Source: an uncultured Collinsella sp. (lineage in GTDB: Bacteria; Actinomycetota; Coriobacteriia; Coriobacteriales; Coriobacteriaceae). From it: a stretch of 64,000 nt of DNA. The position numbers and the translations under genes were made by a program. The DNA is taken from positions 62,001 to 126,000 of the forward strand of contig CABUQV010000002.1 of the NCBI GenBank assembly GCA_902493855.1, written 5' to 3'. Position 1 is the first letter of the stretch. Every line of letters starts with the position of its first letter. The notes beneath the pieces are model-generated. The model did no database searches. It saw nothing but the letters and a program-made list of their open reading frames with translations, and was not told the origin of the DNA. Below are positions 8,468-18,674 of this stretch, in pieces.

Positions 8468-10641
8468 CCTCCGCTGACCTCCTTAAAGATATGTCGATAA
8501 CGCATGGCGACCGCGTCGCGCAGGGGGCGCGTCGCCACTGAGTCAAGGGTGCAAGCATACCGCAAGAGCTCGACCGCGTCCAAATGGGCCCACTCGATTA
8601 GCTCCTCGTCAGCGTCCAGGTCCACAAAGCGCAGGGTTACGCCGCCATGTTGACGGTAGCCCAGGATCTCGCCCTCGTGGCGCAGACGCAGGTCCATCTG
8701 GGCGAGCGTAAAGCCGTCCGAGGTCTTTTCGAGCGACTGGAGACGGTCTTGTGCCGCCGATGCGCCGCCGTTGCCCTTGGAGTGCGTCATGACCAGGCAC
8801 GTGCCCGACACACTGCCACGGCCCACGCGGCCGCGCAGCTGGTGCAGGGCAGCCAATCCAAAGCGCTCGCCGTTCTCGATGACCATGACGGTGGCGTTAG
8901 GCACGTCGACGCCCACCTCGACCACCGTAGTCGAGACGAGCACGTCAATCTCGCCACGCTTGAAGGCATCGATAACCTGGTCCTTCTCCCCCGCCGGCAT
9001 GCGGCCGTGAAGGCGCTCGACGGTAAGCCCCGGCAACGCAAGACGCAGTCGGTCGAGCTCGGTCGCCGTATCGTGCAGCGGCACGGGTACGGTTACGCGG
9101 CCCTCATCGTCGCGGGCAATACCGGGCACGTCTTCCAGCTCATCGGCCGAGTCACTCGGCTCCACGAGTGGGCAAATCACGTAGGCCTGCTGACCCTTTT
9201 CATGCGCCTCGCGGATGGCGCCATAGGCGAGGTCGCGGCTCGACTCGGTGAACACGCGTGTCGACACGCCAGCGCCTGGGACGGGCCGATGGCGGATGAT
9301 GCTCGTATCCAGATCGCCGTAGACCGAAAGCGCCAGCGTACGCGGGATGGGCGTTGCCGTCATAACGAGCAGATCGGCACCGGGGCCCTTCGCGCGTAGG
9401 GCGTTGCGCTGGCCAACGCCAAAGCGGTGCTGCTCGTCGATGACAACAAGCGACAGATGCTTGAACGCAACGTTATCCGAAAGCACCGCATGGGTGCCAA
9501 AGAGCACGTCAAGCTCGCCCGATTCCAGCTGGGCATGGATGCGCTCGCGCTCTGCGGCCGGCGTGGCGCCCGTCAGAAGCGCCCAGGACATGCCGGCCTG
9601 CGAGAGCAGAGGGCCGGTCTTATCGGCATATTGGCGCGCCAGCACGCCCGTGGGCGCCATAACGCAGGCCTGTGTGCCGCTATCGGCAGCCACAGCCAGC
9701 GCGCAGGCGGCAACGGCGGTCTTACCGGTACCGACATCGCCCAGCAGCAGACGGTTCATCACGCGCCCGCCATCGCACATGTCATGCAGGATGTCTTGGA
9801 ATGCGGCCTCCTGCTCGTCGCTCAGCGAAAACGGAAGGGCCTGTTTAAGCGCGCCCAGATGCTCGCCCGCAGTGTGGGCATAGGGCACCACATCGACCAG
9901 GCCGCCGTCGTTGCGCAGACGCAGCGCCAGCTGCAGGTAGAGGCACTCCTCGTAGGCAAGACGCCGGCGTGCGATGTCGCGCTCAGCCATGCTCGAGGGA
10001 AAGTGGATCGAACGCAACGCGCGGGCATTGCTCATGAGCTTCCGCTTTGCGCGCAGCGGCGCGGGAATCGGATCGAACGGATTGCCGACGACCTCGAGCG
10101 CGCCGCTTACGATGCGGCGCATCCACGCCTGGCTCACGCCATCGCTCACGTAATGGACCGGCAGGATGGTGCCCGCAGCACGCCCGTCATCGAGCTTTTC
10201 AAAGTGCGGCGAGGCCATCTGCTTAAAACCGTAGGCAAACTCGACCTTGCCCATCACGGCCAGGCGGTCGCCCTGTTTAAGCTGCTGGGCAATCCAGGGC
10301 TGGCGGAAAAAGGCGACCTGCAACACGCCCGTCTCGTCCACCAGCGATACCTCGGTCACCTGCATGCGCGGACGCGGCTGCTTTTGGACGATGCGGTCGA
10401 CCGTGGCGATGATGGTGCACACGGTACCGATGGGCGCCATCTCGATGGACCACGAACGGGTAAAGTCGAGGTATCGATGAGGGATATGGAGAAGGAGGTC
10501 CCCCACCGTCCTAATTCCCAGACGGCGAAGGGCCTCCTCACGTTTACCCGAAACATATTTGAGTCGCGCGATATCCTCGTCGAGCGCATTGCTCTGGGCA
10601 AAGCGCTCCGAGACGCGCGGCACGGAGCAGAGCTCGGACAT
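8464..10641 (-). CDS. recG: ATP-dependent DNA helicase RecG
   Basis: 725 residues. An N-terminal wedge/OB domain (about 50-200) precedes two RecA-like lobes: Walker A LLGDVGTGKT, the DEQH box VVIDEQHRFG, motif III MTATPIPRTLALS, and the C-terminal motif QLRGRVGRG. RecG remodels stalled forks and Holliday junctions. It follows the fakA-like gene by 10 bp and overlaps rsmD by 4 bp; the fakA-recG-rsmD-coaD order is widespread in Gram-positive bacteria. Confidence 0.96.
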   Translation of the reverse strand: MSELCSVPRVSERFAQSNALDEDIARLKYVSGKREEALRRLGIRTVGDLLLHIPHRYLDFTRSWSIEMAPIGTVCTIIATVDRIVQKQPRPRMQVTEVSLVDETGVLQVAFFRQPWIAQQLKQGDRLAVMGKVEFAYGFKQMASPHFEKLDDGRAAGTILPVHYVSDGVSQAWMRRIVSGALEVVGNPFDPIPAPLRAKRKLMSNARALRSIHFPSSMAERDIARRRLAYEECLYLQLALRLRNDGGLVDVVPYAHTAGEHLGALKQALPFSLSDEQEAAFQDILHDMCDGGRVMNRLLLGDVGTGKTAVAACALAVAADSGTQACVMAPTGVLARQYADKTGPLLSQAGMSWALLTGATPAAERERIHAQLESGELDVLFGTHAVLSDNVAFKHLSLVVIDEQHRFGVGQRNALRAKGPGADLLVMTATPIPRTLALSVYGDLDTSIIRHRPVPGAGVSTRVFTESSRDLAYGAIREAHEKGQQAYVICPLVEPSDSADELEDVPGIARDDEGRVTVPVPLHDTATELDRLRLALPGLTVERLHGRMPAGEKDQVIDAFKRGEIDVLVSTTVVEVGVDVPNATVMVIENGERFGLAALHQLRGRVGRGSVSGTCLVMTHSKGNGGASAAQDRLQSLEKTSDGFTLAQMDLRLRHEGEILGYRQHGGVTLRFVDLDADEELIEWAHLDAVELLRYACTLDSVATRPLRDAVAMRYRHIFKEVSGG

Positions 10642-10651
10642 GGGCAGATGC

Positions 10652-12313
10652 CTACTCGATCGAGAAGATCACGGGATAGAGCGGCTGCTCGCCACGATGG
10701 GCGTCAATCTCCAAGTCGGGCTGAGCTTCCTCGATGGCGTCGACGATCTCCTGGAAGGCCTCATCGGACAGCTCCTCGCCGGCCAGAATCGTCAGCGCGT
10801 CGCCCTCCTCTTCCTCCTGCATGCGGTTGATGCAGTCGAGCGTGACCTGTTTCACGTCGGAGCCGACCACGTCGATGGAGCCGGCGATGATACCCATGAC
10901 GTCACCGGAGTGAATCGGCGAGCCATCAGATGCGCTGGAGTCGCGCACGGCGCGGGTGACCTCGCCATCGCGAACCTCGCTGATGGCGTCGACCATGGCG
11001 GCGACGGCGTCCTCGAGCTCGGAATCGGGCAGGACCGCGAACAGCGCGGAGAAGGCCTGCGGGACGGTCTTGGTGGGAACGACGGCGACCTTCTTGTCGG
11101 TGCAGGCAGAAGCGGCAGCCTCGGCAGCCATGCGGATGTTGCCGTTGTTGGGCAAGATGATGACCGAGGTCGCGTTGACCTGGTCCACCGCGCCCAGCAG
11201 GTCGGCGGTCGAGGGATTCATAGTCTGGCCACCGGAGACGACCACGTCGACGCCAAGGGACTTGAGGATGTCGGCCTCGCCGGAACCGGCGGCAACGGCG
11301 ACAAAGCCCAGCGCCTTGGCGGGCTCGGCGGCCTTTTCCTGATCCTCGTGGATCTTAGCGGTACGGTCGTGGGCCTCCATCTCCATGTTGTGGATAAAGA
11401 CCTCATAGATCTGACCGAGCTGCAGCATGTGCTCGAGCACCAGGTTGGGGGTATTGGAGTGCACATGGATCTTGTAGTCGGGATAGGCGCCCACGAGCAG
11501 CTCACAGTCGCCCATGGAGCCTAGGAACTTAAGGCATTCGTCCTCGTCAAACGGGGCGTCGGCCTTAAAGAGAAACTCGTTGCAGTAGCGGAACTCCGAG
11601 CCCTCCCAGTCGTCGTTAGCCTCGATCTCAACGCGGCCAAGAGCGGCATCGCGGGCAGAGCCGGCGGAGTCAAACGTAGCGGAGAAATCCTCGACAACGG
11701 TGCTGCGACCAAGAGCGGCGGCAACAAAGTTCTCCAGGAAGATGGCAAAGCCGAAGGCGCCTGAGTCGACCACGCCGTTCTCTTTGAGGACGGGCAGCAA
11801 GTCGGGCGTGCGGGCGACGGACTGGTACGCCTCGACGACGATAGCATCGAGCGCATCCTCGGCCGAGAACTTCTTCTTCTCGCACTCATCGGCCTTGGTC
11901 GAGACATCGCGCAGGACCGTGAGGATCGTGCCCTCGATGGGCTTGCGGACAGCCTGGAAGGCGACCTTGACGGCACGACGGAAGGCGAAGGCAATGTTGG
12001 CGGACGTAATAGGCTCGTCGGCAGAGACAAGGCCCTCGGCCACGCCGCGAAGAATCTGCGAGGTAATAACGCCGGAGTTACCGCGAGCGCCCATGAGAGA
12101 GCCGTGGGTGATGGCACCGGCGATGGCCTCCATGTCGGCGTCGGCAGGAAGGGCAGAGAGCTCCTTGGTCACCGAGGCGAGCGTGAGCGACATGTTGGTG
12201 CCGGTATCGCCATCGGGTACGGGGAAGACGTTGAGCTTGTTGATCTCCTCGGCCTTGTCGGAAACGGCAGCCGCAGCGATCGGAAAACAGGTGCGAATGG
12301 TCTTTGCAATCAT
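10652..12313 (-). CDS. DAK/DegV-linked kinase, FakA-like fatty acid kinase subunit
   Basis: 553 residues. The N-terminal DhaL-type ATP domain contains LNVFPVPDGDTGTNM (27-41) and MGARGNSGVI (74-83), which bind Mg-ATP. The central and C-terminal parts resemble FakA, the subunit that phosphorylates fatty acids held by FakB (DegV) proteins. It is a cytoplasmic enzyme for host or exogenous fatty acids. The position after an Asp23-family gene and before recG matches the usual Firmicutes/Actinobacteria order. No FakB/DegV gene is visible in this window. Confidence 0.85.
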   Translation of the reverse strand: MIAKTIRTCFPIAAAAVSDKAEEINKLNVFPVPDGDTGTNMSLTLASVTKELSALPADADMEAIAGAITHGSLMGARGNSGVITSQILRGVAEGLVSADEPITSANIAFAFRRAVKVAFQAVRKPIEGTILTVLRDVSTKADECEKKKFSAEDALDAIVVEAYQSVARTPDLLPVLKENGVVDSGAFGFAIFLENFVAAALGRSTVVEDFSATFDSAGSARDAALGRVEIEANDDWEGSEFRYCNEFLFKADAPFDEDECLKFLGSMGDCELLVGAYPDYKIHVHSNTPNLVLEHMLQLGQIYEVFIHNMEMEAHDRTAKIHEDQEKAAEPAKALGFVAVAAGSGEADILKSLGVDVVVSGGQTMNPSTADLLGAVDQVNATSVIILPNNGNIRMAAEAAASACTDKKVAVVPTKTVPQAFSALFAVLPDSELEDAVAAMVDAISEVRDGEVTRAVRDSSASDGSPIHSGDVMGIIAGSIDVVGSDVKQVTLDCINRMQEEEEGDALTILAGEELSDEAFQEIVDAIEEAQPDLEIDAHRGEQPLYPVIFSIE

Positions 12314-12340
12314 GGGTATTTGAATCTCCGTTTTCGGATG

Positions 12341-12697
12341 CTAGTTCAGACGGCTCTTGAGCGCGTCGATATGGATGCCGATCTTAAGGCTGGCGGGATC
12401 GATCTGGGCGATCTCCTGCAGAGTGAAGGCAACGGAGCTCGAAAGATTGTGGCAGACGGACTTCATGTTGACGCCGTTCTCGAGCACGACGTGAAGATCG
12501 ACCGTAAGGCCGTTCTCGTCGGCGGAGACAAGCACGCCCTTGCGGAGGCGCTGACCGGCAAGCAGGCGCACGCTCTCGGCGCCCTGGAGCTGCTCAGCCA
12601 TACCGACAACGCCATAGCACGTCATCGCGGCATAACCGGCAATATCGGCAATAACGTCGTTCGAGACGCTCAGGCTGCCGTTAATGGTCTCAGACAC
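12341..12697 (-). CDS. Asp23/Gls24 family envelope stress protein
   Basis: 118 residues. The Asp23 family is recognisable from SNDVIADIAGYAAMTCYGVVGM and GLTVDLHVVLENGVN. Members are small, often membrane-associated cytoplasmic proteins linked to envelope stress, and one copy regularly precedes fakA. I chose GTG at 12697 because AAAAGGAGA lies five bases upstream; the longer frame to 12748 has no site. Confidence 0.85.
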   Translation of the reverse strand: MSETINGSLSVSNDVIADIAGYAAMTCYGVVGMAEQLQGAESVRLLAGQRLRKGVLVSADENGLTVDLHVVLENGVNMKSVCHNLSSSVAFTLQEIAQIDPASLKIGIHIDALKSRLN

Positions 12698-12856
12698 AAG
12701 AATCTCCTTTTCTTGGTGCTCGCGGCACCATGTCGTGGGAGCAATCATTGCAATATTCTACAACGACCGCGGCATGTTGAGGTGGCGGGCCTCGGGATTA
12801 CATCGTCGACACGAAATGTTGATATGGTAACGTTCGCGAACGGCGATCGCGGCATG

Positions 12857-12886
12857 AAAAAACCCGCCGCATAAGCGACGGGTTTT
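12857..12886 (-). terminator. Terminator of tRNA-Asn
   Basis: A minus-strand hairpin of AACCCGTCGC paired with GCGGCGGGTT (one wobble) around a 4-nt loop is followed by a run of T. It lies 7 nt past the tRNA CCA end. Confidence 0.85.
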
Positions 12887-12892
12887 ACAACC

Positions 12893-12967
12893 TGGCTCCC
12901 CGGGTAGGACTCGAACCTACAACAGCGCGGTTAACAGCCGCGTGCTCTACCATTGAGCTACCGAGGA
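12893..12967 (-). tRNA. tRNA-Asn (anticodon GTT)
   Basis: 75 nt with encoded CCA. The acceptor stem TCCTCGG pairs with CCGGGGA, the anticodon arm is CGCGGCTGTTAACCGCG and the T arm contains GGTTCGAGTCC. The anticodon GTT reads asparagine codons. The tRNA sits alone between the rpoD operon and the asp23-fakA operon, with its own promoter and terminator. Confidence 0.97.
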
Positions 12968-12997
12968 ATAGGTGCGTGCTCTCAAGCAACGAAGTTT

Positions 12998-13025
12998 ATT
13001 ATACGGACGAATCAGCTCAGGGCAA
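12998..13025 (-). promoter_or_regulatory. Promoter of tRNA-Asn
   Basis: On the minus strand, -35 TTGCCC (13020-13025), a 16-bp spacer and a perfect -10 TATAAT (12998-13003). Transcription would start about 25 nt before the mature tRNA. Confidence 0.75.
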
Positions 13026-13052
13026 GAACTTTTTTAAGAAATTTTCCGACCC

Positions 13053-13106
13053 AGTCATTGGGGACGTTCTTAAACGACCAGTCATTCAAGAACGACCCCA
13101 ATGACT
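13053..13106. repeat. Intergenic palindrome (20-nt arms) between rpoD and tRNA-Asn
   Basis: Arms 13053-13072 and 13087-13106 pair at 18 of 20 positions around a 14-nt loop. Each arm contains AGTCATTGGGG and CGTTCTT, and the loop repeats CAGTCATT. There is no T-run on either side, so it is unlikely to be a simple terminator; a separate rpoD terminator follows at 13115-13144. It looks like a REP-type dispersed element, but only one copy is in this window. Confidence 0.7.
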
Positions 13107-13114
13107 ACGTGAAA

Positions 13115-13144
13115 GCGCCCCCAAGCGGATGTGCTTGAGGGCGC
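13115..13144 (-). terminator. Terminator of the rimP-rpoD operon
   Basis: A minus-strand 12-bp GC-rich stem (arms 13133-13144 and 13115-13126, one wobble) with a 6-nt loop, 11 bp after the rpoD stop, followed by a short TTTC. Confidence 0.7.
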
Positions 13145-13155
13145 CTCTTGCTTGA

Positions 13156-14511
<1,356 letters not shown>

Positions 14512-14621
14512 AGATTCTCCCTTCATAGTCCACAGGACTCAATACTTTAGCACACACATTGACGTCTATACCCAAAAAGAAGACTGGATATAGGCGAGAA
14601 TACGCTGGTTGACCACAACAT

Positions 14622-16730
14622 CTAGGCTTGTTCGGTGCCCGCGGCCTCCAGGCCGATCAAACGGAACGGGTCCGCCACGCCGCCGATCGACTTTTGCAGT
14701 TCGCGTTGACGTTGCGAATCCTGCGCGGCCTGCACGGTCAGCGCGCGACGGGCCTCATCATCGAGTGAACGGTCCTGGCGCAGCTTGGCCTGTGCGGCAC
14801 GCATGCGACGCTTGATGGTGTAGAGCTCGAGCGTATCAAGCATAAACACGATGTTCGTCTCGGTGGGGTGCTTGCTCGTCGCGGAGATGCGCCCGGCACT
14901 CACAAGCGTTGCCGCATCGGGACACACTGAGCGCGCCGCATCCATGCAGGCTGCAGGATCGGTTCCCGGCGGCGTTGCCAGAACGGCCCATGCAATGGAC
15001 TCGTGACGCGGGTCAACCCACTCGATGGAGCAGATGCGGTCGGCATACGTGCGGAACAGGTCGGGGTAGCTCGTGAGCATCGTCAACAGCTCGCGCTCCC
15101 CTGCCAAGGACTTGCGTTCAAGATCGGTAAGAACCATCGGCGCCGCCGCAGCCGGTGCGCCCGAACCGTCAGCCACAGGCACAGCGCCCATACCATCAGG
15201 CACATCGATCGGCGGCAGGTCGTCGACGACCTCCACGGGCGCGGCGCCGTAGGCATCGAGCGGGACGTAGTCGTACGGCTCTTCTTCGACCGGCGCGGAC
15301 ACCGGCGGCGTCGCGCCCGATGCCCAAGCACCGCGACCGGCATCGCGAGAACCCGACGCCCGACCGCCCGCGCTACCGGACCGCTCAGTCTGTGCCCGCT
15401 GGCGCTCATAGTTCTGCTCACGACGTCGTTCCGCATCCTCGCGCTTGGCGACATCGCGAAACACACGACCCGAGCTCGCGCGCACCGTCTCCAGATCCAA
15501 ACCCAGCAGATCGGCAATCTGGATAAAGTACGTGTCGATCATATAGCTGTTGCGCAACGGATAGATAAGCGTCAGCGCATCTTCCAGCGCCTTAGCGCGA
15601 CCGCCCGGCGTGGTGATGTCACTCGACTCCTGCAGCGAACGGTAGACAAAGTCCATAAGCGGCTCGGCAGCGTCGATGCGCGTCTGCAGTGCCTCGCCAC
15701 CATGTGCGGTGATGAACTCCATGGGGTCGTTGCCGTCGGGGAGCACCACGCAGCGCAGGTCCATGGAATCCTGCTCGATAAACTGAATCGCGCGACGGGC
15801 GGCCTTCTGGCCCGCTGCATCGCCGTCGAACATATACACGATGCGCTTGGCAAAGCGAGTGAGCGTCTTGACGTGATGCTCCGTGAGCGCGGTGCCCAGC
15901 GTGGCGACAACGTTTTTAATCCCCGCCTCCCAGCAGGCGATGCAATCGGTATAGCCCTCTACCACGATGGCGGTATCCTGCGCGACGATAAACTCCTTGG
16001 CCCAATTAAAGCCGTAGAGGTTTCGCTTTTTATGAAACACGCTCGTCTCGGCGGTGTTGAGATACTTAGGCTGGCCGTCGCCCATAATGCGACCGCCAAA
16101 GGCAATGTTGTGACCCTGCTCGTCAAAGATGGGGAACATCACGCGGTCGTAAAAGCGGTCGGCAAGCTGCCCGCGCCCGCGACTCACGGCAACGTTGGCG
16201 TCGATCATCTCCTGCGGGGTAAAACCCGCCTGGGACAGGTGCGACACCAGCGCGTTACGGCCCGGTGCAAAGCCCAGGCAGTAGCGGCGGCAGACGTCGC
16301 CGCCCATGCCGCGGCTGGCAAAGTACTCGCGCGGACGGCCGTCCTTACCGCGCATGAGCATGGTGTGGTAGAACTGGGCGGTCTCGGCGCACAGATCGTA
16401 GATGCGGGCACGCTTGGTGCCGCGCTCGCGGCGATCTCCGGTGTCATGCAGCTCAATACCCGCGCGATCGGCCAAGTAACGGATTGACTCGGGAAAGCTC
16501 AGGTTCTCGCGCTTCATGATATACGTGAAAACGTCGCCACCCTCGCCGCAACCAAAGCAATGCCACACCTGCGTGGCGGGGATAATGTGGAAGGACGGCG
16601 TCTTCTCGCCATGGAAGGGGCAGCATCCCCAAAACTCATGGCCGCGAGGCTTGAGCTCGACCGTTTCCTGCACGATGGCAACCAGGTCAGACGCAGCGCG
16701 TACCTGGTCTTTTTCCTCATCGCTAATCAC
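14622..16730 (-). CDS. dnaG: DNA primase
   Basis: 702 residues. The CHC2 zinc finger is C37-P-F-H40 with C58-F-G-C61. The TOPRIM domain includes VVEGYTDCIACWEAG and YMFDGDAAGQKAA (acidic catalytic residues). The C-terminal part should bind DnaB. Between TOPRIM and the C terminus is a low-complexity linker (about 430-520) rich in Arg, Gly, Ala and Pro. DnaG makes RNA primers for replication. The start overlaps the end of ribF by 8 bp and rpoD lies downstream. Confidence 0.96.
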   Translation of the reverse strand: MISDEEKDQVRAASDLVAIVQETVELKPRGHEFWGCCPFHGEKTPSFHIIPATQVWHCFGCGEGGDVFTYIMKRENLSFPESIRYLADRAGIELHDTGDRRERGTKRARIYDLCAETAQFYHTMLMRGKDGRPREYFASRGMGGDVCRRYCLGFAPGRNALVSHLSQAGFTPQEMIDANVAVSRGRGQLADRFYDRVMFPIFDEQGHNIAFGGRIMGDGQPKYLNTAETSVFHKKRNLYGFNWAKEFIVAQDTAIVVEGYTDCIACWEAGIKNVVATLGTALTEHHVKTLTRFAKRIVYMFDGDAAGQKAARRAIQFIEQDSMDLRCVVLPDGNDPMEFITAHGGEALQTRIDAAEPLMDFVYRSLQESSDITTPGGRAKALEDALTLIYPLRNSYMIDTYFIQIADLLGLDLETVRASSGRVFRDVAKREDAERRREQNYERQRAQTERSGSAGGRASGSRDAGRGAWASGATPPVSAPVEEEPYDYVPLDAYGAAPVEVVDDLPPIDVPDGMGAVPVADGSGAPAAAAPMVLTDLERKSLAGERELLTMLTSYPDLFRTYADRICSIEWVDPRHESIAWAVLATPPGTDPAACMDAARSVCPDAATLVSAGRISATSKHPTETNIVFMLDTLELYTIKRRMRAAQAKLRQDRSLDDEARRALTVQAAQDSQRQRELQKSIGGVADPFRLIGLEAAGTEQA

Positions 16731-17730
16731 GGATGCTCACCCCCTGATCGCCCAAGTTGTGACGAATATCCTCGATATTACCCTCGACGGTCGCGATCAA
16801 CTCATCCAGCGAATCGAACACACGCGAGGGACGCAGCCAGCGCGTAAACGCCAGCGAAACGGAAGCGCCGTACAGGTCGCCCGTATAACCAATTAAATTA
16901 GCCTCGAGATGCGCAGATGCCGCATCGTCAGCATACGTTGGCGGCAGGCCGACGTTCACAGCAGCGGGCCACGCGGTGTCATCGACCAGCACCAGACCCT
17001 CATACACGCCATCGGCTGGCACCTGAATGCCGTCGGGAACCTGCAAGTTTGCCGTGGGAAAGCCCATGCCAGAACCCTCGTGACGGCCGCGAATAACACC
17101 GCCACGCACCATATACGGACGGCCGAGTAACCCAGCAGCAAGCTCCACATGGCCCTGTCCCAGCTCATGACGAATGCGGGTGGCGCAAATGGCCTCACCG
17201 CCCTCGCAAAGCAGGTCGTGACCATACACGTCAACGCCGTGCTCGGAACCCCAGGAGCGCATCTCGGCAACACCAGAAGCACCGCCACGACCCAGCCTAA
17301 AGTCACTGCCAACGCGAATCGATCGAATGTCGACCAGACGCGACACCAGCGAGAGAAAATCAACATGGTCAAGCGCCGCAACCTCAGGCGTAAAGGGAAC
17401 GGCCACCACCGCATCGACCCCGGTTTGAGCCAAGGCATGCAGACGGTCGGCCGTCGTCATCAATTTTTGAGCGGGCGAAGGGCTCACCACAACGTCCGGG
17501 TCGGGATCGAAGGTAACCACGACCGCCTTACAGCCATGGGCACGGGCATCACGGACAAGCGCTTCGATGAGTTCCTGGTGTCCACGGTGAACGCCGTCGA
17601 ACACGCCAATGGCGATTGAAGCGGCACCCAAGTGCTCACACTCATCAAACGTATCGGCAGCAACGATGCGAGCCTCGTCCGACTCGCCCGCGAAAAAGAC
17701 ACGCGCGAGCTCGCGAGCGGACAACATCAT
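16723..17730 (-). CDS. ribF: Bifunctional riboflavin kinase/FAD synthetase
   Basis: 335 residues. The N-terminal FMN adenylyltransferase domain has GVFDGVHRGHQ (HxGH-type) and VVTFDPDPD. The C-terminal riboflavin kinase domain has the GMGFPTANL motif. The enzyme turns riboflavin into FMN and then FAD. The start overlaps the truB stop (ATGATG), and truB-ribF is a very common pair. The N terminus is about 30 residues longer than many RibF proteins. Confidence 0.95.
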   Translation of the reverse strand: MMLSARELARVFFAGESDEARIVAADTFDECEHLGAASIAIGVFDGVHRGHQELIEALVRDARAHGCKAVVVTFDPDPDVVVSPSPAQKLMTTADRLHALAQTGVDAVVAVPFTPEVAALDHVDFLSLVSRLVDIRSIRVGSDFRLGRGGASGVAEMRSWGSEHGVDVYGHDLLCEGGEAICATRIRHELGQGHVELAAGLLGRPYMVRGGVIRGRHEGSGMGFPTANLQVPDGIQVPADGVYEGLVLVDDTAWPAAVNVGLPPTYADDAASAHLEANLIGYTGDLYGASVSLAFTRWLRPSRVFDSLDELIATVEGNIEDIRHNLGDQGVSIRD

Positions 17731-18659
17731 CGAACACCGCCGATTGCCTGCGGAAACACGTGCTCCATGACAAAGCGGCCGCCCTCAATGCGGGCGAGCG
17801 CCTTGAGTCCCCCATCGAGCACCAACGCAAACGGCGCCTTCGAGGAATCGAAATCGGCAAGCGCACGCTCAACGGGAATGCGTCGGCCGCAGAGCAGATC
17901 GTCGGCAAGATTGCCCGGCAAGTCAACACGTGTGGCGCCCAGGGCCGCAATGGGATCCAGGGCAAAGCCAGCCGCGGACTCGGGAGAAAGCTCCTCGACC
18001 GCATGACAAGCGCCAATGGAAACAACACCGGAAGCCGTGCGGCGCAGCGCGGAAATATGCGCGGCGCTATCGCAAGCGCGGCCCAGGTCGCGAGCGAGCG
18101 CACGGATATAGGTGCCCTTGCTCACCGAGAACGCCACGGTCCACACACACGTATCACCTTCGCCGCCCACGGCGATCAGGTCGGCGGCATAGACCTCGAC
18201 GGGGCGCGGAGGTAGGTCCACCGCATTGCCCTCGCGAGCAGACTTGTAGGCGCGAACGCCATTGACCGAGATAGCAGAAAACGCCGGCGGCACCTGCATC
18301 TGCGGGCCCAGCATGGCGGCCAAGCGCTCACGAGCATAGGCAGGATCGTGGAGCTCGTTGGCAACAGCCACCGTGCGAACGGCCTCGCCCTCCGCGTCAT
18401 CGGTATTGGTCTCGGCGCCAAACGAGATGTCGGCGACGTAGCTTTTGGTATCGAGGGTTAGCATGCCCAGCAGACGAGTAGCCTGGCCCACGCCCACCAC
18501 CATGACGCCGGATGCCATGGGGTCGAGCGTGCCGGCATGGCCGACGCGCCGCTCATGGAGGGCGCGTCGGCATTGCGAGACCACATCGTGGGACGTGCAG
18601 CCCACCGGCTTATCGACGGCGAGCAGCATATTCAGTTGAGAAGGCGTACGACGAGCCAT
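17727..18659 (-). CDS. truB: tRNA pseudouridine-55 synthase
   Basis: 310 residues. The catalytic motif GHAGTLDPMASG carries the active-site Asp at residue 46, and LLAVDKPVGCTSHDVV is the usual N terminus. It converts U55 of tRNA T-loops to pseudouridine. It lies 15 bp after nrnA and overlaps ribF by 4 bp. Confidence 0.96.
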   Translation of the reverse strand: MARRTPSQLNMLLAVDKPVGCTSHDVVSQCRRALHERRVGHAGTLDPMASGVMVVGVGQATRLLGMLTLDTKSYVADISFGAETNTDDAEGEAVRTVAVANELHDPAYARERLAAMLGPQMQVPPAFSAISVNGVRAYKSAREGNAVDLPPRPVEVYAADLIAVGGEGDTCVWTVAFSVSKGTYIRALARDLGRACDSAAHISALRRTASGVVSIGACHAVEELSPESAAGFALDPIAALGATRVDLPGNLADDLLCGRRIPVERALADFDSSKAPFALVLDGGLKALARIEGGRFVMEHVFPQAIGGVR

Positions 18660-18674
18660 GTACCATCCAAAAAG

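Noticed and set aside
13053..13106. CRISPR array or transposon end
   Set aside because: Only one inverted pair is present, with no repeated spacers. No CRISPR-like direct repeat series was seen anywhere in the window.
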